Origin: Tardiphaga sp.
GTDB lineage: Bacteria > Pseudomonadota > Alphaproteobacteria > Rhizobiales > Xanthobacteraceae
Assembly (NCBI GenBank): GCA_014377915.1
Contig: JACMOT010000132.1
Coordinates: 1-29,324, forward strand
Direction: 5' to 3'
DNA length: 29,324 nucleotides
Position numbers and translations under genes: made by a program. Positions 24,265 through 29,324 of this stretch are shown piece after piece (the stretch's first letter is position 1; each line of letters opens with the position of its first letter). The notes under the pieces were generated by a model. It saw only the letters and a program-made list of their open reading frames with translations, did not search any database and was not told where the DNA came from.

Positions 24265-26568
24265 CTAGGCAGCCCAAGAGGCGCGGGTTCGCGCGTCCTG
24301 AATGAGACGCCACAGACGTGGCGGCGTCAGCGGCAGATCATGGATCCCGACGCCGAGCGGCGCCAGTGCGGCAGCAACGGCATTGGCGGTGGCCGCGGCG
24401 ACCGCGACGATGCCGCCCTCGCCCGCGCCCTTGGCGCCCAACGGATTGGTCAGCGACGGCCGCAGTTCCAGCGTCACCGCGCGCACCATCGGATAGTCGC
24501 TTGCGGTTGGCACCAGATAGTCGGCGAGCGAGGCGTTCAGGAGCTGTCCCTGGTCGTCGTAGATCAAGTGATCGAGGAACACGCCGCCCAGTCCCTGCAC
24601 GATCGCGCCGATCGCCTGGCCATGCACGATCGCCGGGTTGATGGCGCGGCCGACGTCCTCCACCGCAATGTAGTCGAGGATCTCGACGCGCCCGGTGCGC
24701 GGATCGACGGTGACGTGCGCGGCATGGGTCCCGTAGCTATAGGTACGCGTGGTGTTGGCAAACGTGCCGTCGGCGCTGAGCACGGCCTGGCTCGCCAGTT
24801 CCGCCAGCGACACCGCGGTGCCGTTGGCGGCCACGACGTGTTCGTTCGCGATGGTCAGCTCGACATTGGGCCGACCGAGATGCTCGGCCGCCCGCTGCAG
24901 GATTTTTTCGCGCAACTTGTTCGCAGCGTCCAGCACGGCGGAGCCGCCCATCACCACGGCGCGGGAGTGGTAGGTGCCGAACCCCTCATCGAGCAGCGTG
25001 GTCGAGCCATGCAGCACGCGGATGCGCTCGAACGGGATAGTCAGCGTATCGGCGGCGATCTGGCCGAGTACGGTTTCCAGCCCCTGCCCCAGCACCGACG
25101 AGCCGACCGCCACGGTCAGCGACCCGTCGCGCTCCAGCGTCAGCGCGGCGTTTTCCTTCGGCCCGGCGCCACCGCTTTCGACGAAGCAGCCGAGGCCAAG
25201 GCCGTGGCGCACGCCATCGATCAGCCTGCCCTGCAGATGCCGCTTCCCGGCCCAGCCGATTTCCGCAAGCGCGCGCTCGAAGGTCTCCAGATAGTCGCCG
25301 GTGTCGTACGAGGTCGGTCCCTCGTAGGGCACCAGCCCGTTGATCGGATACGGCAGTTCCGCTTCAGTGATCAGGTTGATGCGGCGGATTTCGACGACGT
25401 CGAGGCCGAGGTCGGCCGCCGCCATGTCGATCAGCCGCTCGCGAAAGAAATTAGCCTCGAAGCGGCCGGGGCCGCGATAGGTGCCGACCGGCGTCTTGCT
25501 GGTCATGAAGGCCTCGACCGAGACGCTCACGTTAGGAATGCGATACGGCCCCGGCAGGAACTGCGCGGCCTTGGCCGGCACGACGCCGCCATTGGTGCGG
25601 ATATAGGCGCCCATGTCGCTGAACACCGTGCCGCGCAGGCCAAGCATTGTGCCGTCGCGGCGGCAGGCGATCGACAATTCGCAGGCGATATCGCGCGAGT
25701 GGTTGATCGCCATCAAGTGCTCGCGGCGGTCCTCGATCCATTTCACCGGCCGCGCGAGTTTGCGCGCCACGAACGGGATCAGAAAGTCCTCCGGATAGAA
25801 TTCACCGCGCACCCCGAAACCGCCGCCGACGTCGACTTCGATCAGGTCGATGTCTTCCTGCCGCAGGCCCATCATCTCCGCCAGCGCGCGACGGTTATAG
25901 AAGGTCACCTTGGTAGCGCCCGTCACGACCAGCCGCGACGTCGCCGCGTTCCACTCGGCGAGCAGCCCACGGGTTTCCATCGGCAGCGCGGTGTGACGCT
26001 GCACGCTGAATCGCTCGGTGCGGACATAGTCGGCCCCGGCAAAAGCGGCATCGATCTCGCCGAAGCCGGCGGTGTAGCGCAACGCCACATTATCGGCGGC
26101 GGCGTCGAACAGCGCGTGCTCGGTCGCGCCGCGCAGCGTGACCGGCGACAGCACCTCGAACTCCACCTCGATCGCCTCCAGCGCATCCTCGGCGCTGGCG
26201 CGGCTATCGGCGATGACCACAGCGATGGGCTCGCCAACATAGCGGACCTTGCCGTCGGCGATCACCGGTTGGCGGAACGGCTCGAATTCCGGCAACGGCG
26301 CCAGCCGCAGCGGGATCAGCGGTACGTCACCGCCGAGGTCGGCGGCGATGAGGACCGCGTGCACGCCGGGCATCGCCAGCGCTGCGGAAGCGTCGATCCC
26401 ACGGATACGCGCATGAGCAACCGGGCTGCGCAGGATGGCGGCGTGCACCATGCCGGCGCGATCGAGATCGTCTACGAACACGCCCGTGCCGGACAGGAAA
26501 CGCGCGTCTTCCATCCGCTCGACGGGCTGGCCGACCAACAACCCGCTGAGATTGTCCAACGGCCTCAT
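24265..26568 (-). CDS. Xanthine dehydrogenase-family molybdopterin-binding large subunit (operon C)
   Basis: This catalytic subunit has 767 aa from the ATG at 26568. It shows VERMEDARFLSGTGVFVDDL at the start, DVGGGFGVRGEFYPED (from about 247), TYRGPGRFEANFF (363-375) and GAKGAGEGG with the catalytic Glu at about 717. The YRGPGR loop again excludes the CO dehydrogenase CSFR type. It belongs with hydroxylases of aldehydes or heteroaromatic rings. The start overlaps the small-subunit stop in an ATGA; the open frame to 26652 would run into that gene. With the FAD and 2Fe-2S subunits encoded just upstream, this is a complete three-subunit enzyme. Confidence 0.95.
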   Translation of the reverse strand: MRPLDNLSGLLVGQPVERMEDARFLSGTGVFVDDLDRAGMVHAAILRSPVAHARIRGIDASAALAMPGVHAVLIAADLGGDVPLIPLRLAPLPEFEPFRQPVIADGKVRYVGEPIAVVIADSRASAEDALEAIEVEFEVLSPVTLRGATEHALFDAAADNVALRYTAGFGEIDAAFAGADYVRTERFSVQRHTALPMETRGLLAEWNAATSRLVVTGATKVTFYNRRALAEMMGLRQEDIDLIEVDVGGGFGVRGEFYPEDFLIPFVARKLARPVKWIEDRREHLMAINHSRDIACELSIACRRDGTMLGLRGTVFSDMGAYIRTNGGVVPAKAAQFLPGPYRIPNVSVSVEAFMTSKTPVGTYRGPGRFEANFFRERLIDMAAADLGLDVVEIRRINLITEAELPYPINGLVPYEGPTSYDTGDYLETFERALAEIGWAGKRHLQGRLIDGVRHGLGLGCFVESGGAGPKENAALTLERDGSLTVAVGSSVLGQGLETVLGQIAADTLTIPFERIRVLHGSTTLLDEGFGTYHSRAVVMGGSAVLDAANKLREKILQRAAEHLGRPNVELTIANEHVVAANGTAVSLAELASQAVLSADGTFANTTRTYSYGTHAAHVTVDPRTGRVEILDYIAVEDVGRAINPAIVHGQAIGAIVQGLGGVFLDHLIYDDQGQLLNASLADYLVPTASDYPMVRAVTLELRPSLTNPLGAKGAGEGGIVAVAAATANAVAAALAPLGVGIHDLPLTPPRLWRLIQDARTRASWAA

Positions 26569-27056
26569 GCGGCAGCCCCGGCTTGAGCGGCGTACGCGCT
26601 CCGCGCGTCCAGGATCGCGGCGACGATGGGCAGATAGCCCGTGCAGCGGCACAGGTTGCCGGAGACGACCTCGCGAATGCGGGCCTCGTCAGCGTCCGGC
26701 TCTTCCAGCAGCAGCGCGTGCGCAGTGGTCAGGATGCCCGGCGTGCAGAAGCCGCACTGCAGCGCGTGGTGCTTGCGGAATGCCAGTTGCAATGGACCGA
26801 GATTATCGGCGTCGCCGAGGCCCTCGACGGTCGTGACCTCGCAGCCTTCCGCCTGCAGCGCCAGCATCAGGCAGCTTCGCACCGCCGCGCCGTCGACGAT
26901 GACAGTACAGGCCCCGCAGACGCCGTGTTCGCAGCCGAGATGGGTACCGGTGAGCCGCAACTTGCCGCGCAGCGCATCGGCCAGCGTCGTGCGGGCATCG
27001 ACGCTGAGAGACCTGGCCGATCCGTTGACCGTCAAATGGATTGTCGAAGGTACCAT
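26565..27056 (-). CDS. [2Fe-2S] small subunit of a molybdenum hydroxylase (operon C)
   Basis: The 163-residue subunit carries both iron-sulfur sites: Cys42, Cys47, Cys50 (CEHGVCGAC) and Cys62 for the first, Cys101, Cys104 (CGFC), Cys136 and Cys138 (CRC) for the second. It starts with ATG at 27056, sharing one base with the TAA of the FAD subunit (TAATG), and overlaps the large subunit by four bases. It links the Mo centre to FAD. It is clearly homologous to the operon B small subunit, including the VDGA-VRSCLM segment, but differs in the loop between the two domains. Confidence 0.96.
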   Translation of the reverse strand: MVPSTIHLTVNGSARSLSVDARTTLADALRGKLRLTGTHLGCEHGVCGACTVIVDGAAVRSCLMLALQAEGCEVTTVEGLGDADNLGPLQLAFRKHHALQCGFCTPGILTTAHALLLEEPDADEARIREVVSGNLCRCTGYLPIVAAILDARSAYAAQAGAAA

Positions 27057-27934
27057 TACGCCGCTGCCGTCAGCGGGATATTGCCGGCGCGGGCCAGAGC
27101 GCGTTCGACGAGCACGCCGACCAGGTCGCGGCGATAGGCGGCTTCGGCATGGATATCGTCGGAAGGATTGACCGCGTCGCGCGCTAGGTCGGCCGCCATT
27201 GTGATCAGGCGGGTATCGAGCCGCTGGCCGTCAAGCAGCGTTTCCACGGCTGTCAGGCGCGCGGGACGATGGTCGACGCCGATCACGCCCACATGTGCGT
27301 TGTAAACATTGCCGTAAGCGTCAAGATCGTAAAACACCGCCACGCCGGCAAGCGCGAAATCGCCGCGACGGCGCGCAAATTCCTCGAACGCCCAGCACCG
27401 GCCTGATCTCCAAGGCGGCAACCGCAAGTTAACGACGAGTTCATCCGGCGCCAGAGCGGTGTCCAGTCCACCGAGAATGAAGGCGTCGGCGCGCAGCGAA
27501 CGTGATCCGTTCGGGCCGACAAGCGTCAGCGTCGCGTCGCACGTCACCGCGATGCCCGGCAGCTCTGCAGCGGGATCCGCATGGGCGAGACTGCCGCCGA
27601 CCGTGCCACGGTTTCGGATCTGATAGTGAGCCACATGAGCGATGGCCGCTACAAGCAGCGGGTGCACGTCAGCAAGCCGCTTGTCGCGCTCGATGGCCCG
27701 CCACGTCACAAGCGCACCGAGGTCGATGCCCTCTTCCGACACGACGATCTGGTCGAGGCCGGGCAGTCGCCCGATATCGACGAGCAGCTTTGGACTAGTC
27801 AATCGAAACGCCAGCATTGGCATCAGGCTCTGGCCGCCCGAAATCACCTTGGCATCCCCGTCATGCGCGCCGAGCGCCGCAATCGCGTCGCTGAGCGTCG
27901 CCGGGCGTATGTAGTCCAACAAAGGAAGCTTCAT
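27056..27934 (-). CDS. FAD-binding medium subunit of a molybdenum hydroxylase (operon C)
   Basis: This 292-residue subunit of the CO dehydrogenase/xanthine dehydrogenase medium-chain family binds FAD. The two pyrophosphate-contact motifs are KVISGGQSLMPML (29-41) and the GTVGGSLAHADPAAE segment (110-124). The CO_deh_flav_C domain follows from about 170. The ATG at 27934 is used; the frame extends upstream to 28012, but those residues are not part of the fold and would cross the operator region. It is the first gene of operon C, so order is M-S-L. It passes electrons to a soluble or membrane acceptor. Operon B has no counterpart, so this protein could serve both enzymes. Confidence 0.93.
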   Translation of the reverse strand: MKLPLLDYIRPATLSDAIAALGAHDGDAKVISGGQSLMPMLAFRLTSPKLLVDIGRLPGLDQIVVSEEGIDLGALVTWRAIERDKRLADVHPLLVAAIAHVAHYQIRNRGTVGGSLAHADPAAELPGIAVTCDATLTLVGPNGSRSLRADAFILGGLDTALAPDELVVNLRLPPWRSGRCWAFEEFARRRGDFALAGVAVFYDLDAYGNVYNAHVGVIGVDHRPARLTAVETLLDGQRLDTRLITMAADLARDAVNPSDDIHAEAAYRRDLVGVLVERALARAGNIPLTAAA

Positions 27935-27942
27935 AAGGCCAC

Positions 27943-27980
27943 TTCTCACTTTATGAGAACATAGTATTATTCTATAAGAA
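27943..27980. promoter_or_regulatory. Palindromic operator candidates between operon C and its IclR gene
   Basis: TTCTCA-CTTTA-TGAGAA (27943-27959) is a perfect 6-bp inverted repeat. TTCT-ATA-AGAA (27970-27980) is a second one, with the same TTCT/AGAA ends, about 22 bp away centre to centre, i.e. two helical turns. Both lie just upstream of the FAD-subunit ATG, in a strikingly AT-rich stretch. A paired IclR-type site that blocks the operon C promoter would explain them. Confidence 0.6.
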
Positions 27981-28065
27981 GATCGCCGCTTGGCAAGTTT
28001 GTTGGTGCGCAAATGATAAACAGCGCGTGCTGGTTAGGTCGGCAACCGTCGTCGAGGAGATATCG

Positions 28066-28860
28066 TTGATCGCGAAGTCCAATGCTGCGGTGCGGCGGCA
28101 AATCAAGAAATCGACGGCCGACGGCGTGTCTCGCAAAATCCTGCGGGCGTTGTTTGCCTTCTCGGCGGAGCAGCCTCGCCATACGGCGGAGAGCTTGTCC
28201 GCGCATCTCGGCACGCCGCTGTCGTCGACCTACCGCTATATCGGCATTCTGCGCGATGCCAACATCGTCGACGAAGACGGTCGTGGCACGTACATGCTCA
28301 CACCGCGCGTGATCAGCCTGGCGCAGGCCGCGCGGGCGGGCACCGATCTGGCCAGCATCGCGCGGCCGCATATGCAGCGTATCGCCGCGGAACTCGGTGA
28401 GACGGTGATCCTGTTACGCCGTTCCGGAGACCGGGCGGTCTGTATCGAACGCGCCGAGTCGTCGTCCCGCATTCGATTGAGCTTCGACCTCGGTACCGCT
28501 CTGCCGCTTCATCGTGGCGCGGGCCCGAAGCTGTTGCTGGCCAACGAGTCGCCAACTGAAATCGAGCAGACACTCGACGAGGTCGCGCGTCGCGACCCCG
28601 ACTTCTCGACGAAAAACACATCCTTCATGCGCGAGCTCAAGACCATTCGCGCGCGCGGCTGGTCGGAATCCCGTGCGGAGATTACCTCCGACGTCTATGC
28701 CGTCGCCGCCGGTATCGTCAACAACGCCGGCCTTGTCGCGGCCATCTCGTTTGTCACCCCGGCCTTCAGAACCCCGAAAACCCGAGAATCCATTCTGCGC
28801 GAACAACTGACGAGTGCCGCGACGGCCATCAGCCGTGACCTTGTCTCAATAAGCATATGA
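28066..28860 (+). CDS. IclR-family transcriptional regulator (operon C)
   Basis: This protein has an N-terminal winged helix-turn-helix (HTAESLSAHLGTPLSSTYRYIGIL, wing EDGRGTYMLT) and the IclR effector domain, with the conserved LPLHRGAGPKLLLA helix and GLVAAISFVTP strand. The start chosen is TTG at 28066, because GAGGAGA lies five bases upstream, giving 264 aa. A GTG at 28027 is in frame but lacks a clear ribosome site. It is divergent from operon C and is its likely regulator. It is not closely similar to the region A IclR by eye. A terminator-like hairpin follows 13 bp after its stop. Confidence 0.92.
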   Translation: MIAKSNAAVRRQIKKSTADGVSRKILRALFAFSAEQPRHTAESLSAHLGTPLSSTYRYIGILRDANIVDEDGRGTYMLTPRVISLAQAARAGTDLASIARPHMQRIAAELGETVILLRRSGDRAVCIERAESSSRIRLSFDLGTALPLHRGAGPKLLLANESPTEIEQTLDEVARRDPDFSTKNTSFMRELKTIRARGWSESRAEITSDVYAVAAGIVNNAGLVAAISFVTPAFRTPKTRESILREQLTSAATAISRDLVSISI

Positions 28861-28873
28861 GCCTGCTAAACAT

Positions 28874-28917
28874 GGATAGCTCGGCCTGACAGCCAACACC
28901 GTCGGGCCGAGCTATCC
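28874..28917. terminator. Strong hairpin between convergent IclR and Bug-receptor genes
   Basis: GGATAGCTCGGCC (28874-28886) and GGCCGAGCTATCC (28905-28917) are a perfect 13-bp stem. Inner bases TGAC/GTCG can extend it to 17 bp with one U-G pair, leaving a 10-base loop. It begins 13 bp after the IclR stop, before the converging receptor stop at 28974. There is no adjacent T-run; a T5 lies at 28936-28940. Confidence 0.65.
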
Positions 28918-28973
28918 GACGGCAGCCATCCGCGCTTTTTAGAGCGGACGGCCATCATTCCGGTGACCCGATG

Positions 28974-29324
28974 TCAGCGCGTCGCCGACTCGGCCGCCAC
29001 GACGACCTTGCCGTAACGCTCAGCGTCGCTGCGCAGTTCGGTCTCGAAGGCCTCGGGCGTGGAGGTCGTCAGCGTGACGCCCTGGGCCGCGTACTGTTTG
29101 CCGATAGCTGGATCGGCCATCACCTCGGCAAGGTCGCGGGCGATCTGGTTCACGATCGCCTTAGGCGTGGCCGCCGCAGCCATCATGCCGAACCAGCTGT
29201 CGTAAACGAAACCCGGCAAGCCGGCTTCCGCGAAGGTCGGCACGTCGGGCAATTGCGGCAGGCGCGCGTTGCCGGTCACAGCCAGAGCGCGCAACTTGCC
29301 CGACTGGATCAGGTCGCCGCCGAC
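28974..29324 (-). CDS. Bug/TctC-family tripartite tricarboxylate transporter receptor, C-terminal part
   Basis: The last 116 residues of a periplasmic receptor are present; the N-terminus lies beyond the right edge. The segment SGKLRALAVTGNARLPQLPDVPTFAEAGLPGFV is the best-known Bug signature (here partly given), followed by SWFGMMAAAATPKAIVNQIARDLAEVMADP, where the W-G and P-x-x-I/V pattern is typical. It ends TGA at 28974. Bug proteins are numerous in Bradyrhizobium and Bordetella-like bacteria and bind carboxylated compounds. It is on the same strand as operon C but separated from it by the divergent IclR gene, so it belongs to another transcript. Confidence 0.9.
   Translation of the reverse strand, partial: VGGDLIQSGKLRALAVTGNARLPQLPDVPTFAEAGLPGFVYDSWFGMMAAAATPKAIVNQIARDLAEVMADPAIGKQYAAQGVTLTTSTPEAFETELRSDAERYGKVVVAAESATR

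Noticed and set aside
23578..26586. Plus-strand open frame of about 1000 codons, antisense to operon C enzymes
   Set aside because: Same reason: it mirrors the amidohydrolase and large subunit and its translation is low-complexity Arg/His/Gln-rich with no domain.

Overview
The window looks like accessory catabolic DNA from a high-GC alphaproteobacterium. Bradyrhizobium, Rhodopseudomonas or a close relative is the best guess, from the codon use, the dense translationally coupled operons, the mix of LivJ-, NMT1- and Bug-type solute receptors, and an IS3-type transposase of a kind common in that group. No ribosomal, tRNA or core housekeeping gene was seen. Almost every gene is for uptake, oxidation, CoA activation or hydrolysis of a small organic acid or ring compound.

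Region A (1-7625) is a CoA-thioester pathway. Genes run from a TTG-started class III CoA-transferase (7625) through two adjacent acyl-CoA dehydrogenases of unequal size to a crotonase (3295), all on the minus strand. An opposing crotonase (2307-3116) is divergent from an IclR regulator (1448-2203). Behind the regulator lie a dienelactone-hydrolase-like gene and the start of a Liv-type solute receptor that runs off the left edge. Inverted repeats with TTTCAC/GTGAAA cores sit in front of the lactone hydrolase, between the regulator and the crotonase, and (half-sites only) before the CoA-transferase.

A decayed IS3-family element (7854-8941) separates region A from region B. It has both inverted repeats and an intact orfA. 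Its orfB carries an internal deletion with frameshift and a nonsense codon, and there is no target duplication.

Region B (8975-18808, minus) is one long operon: Liv-type solute receptor, LivH, LivM, LivG, LivF, an ACMSD-like amidohydrolase, an AA_synth (DUF1185) protein, a DUF1330 protein, the [2Fe-2S] small subunit and molybdopterin large subunit of a xanthine-dehydrogenase-family hydroxylase, and a RidA-like protein. A divergent LysR regulator (18935-19849) probably controls it. Next to the regulator is a dead alpha/beta hydrolase gene with a nonsense codon in its signal peptide and an in-frame deletion of the catalytic core.

Region C (20554-27934, minus) repeats the same logic with different parts: a complete three-subunit molybdenum hydroxylase (FAD, 2Fe-2S and Mo subunits), a second ACMSD-like amidohydrolase, and an NMT1/SsuABC-type ABC importer. 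A divergent IclR regulator (28066-28860) faces it across a palindrome-rich intergenic region. After a strong hairpin the window ends in the C-terminal part of a Bug/TctC-type receptor.

My reading is three substrate-specific modules. B and C each pair one importer with one molybdenum hydroxylase and one amidohydrolase, which would suit hydroxylation and cleavage of N-heteroaromatic or other aromatic compounds. A would process an acid as its CoA thioester. The actual substrates cannot be read from the sequence.
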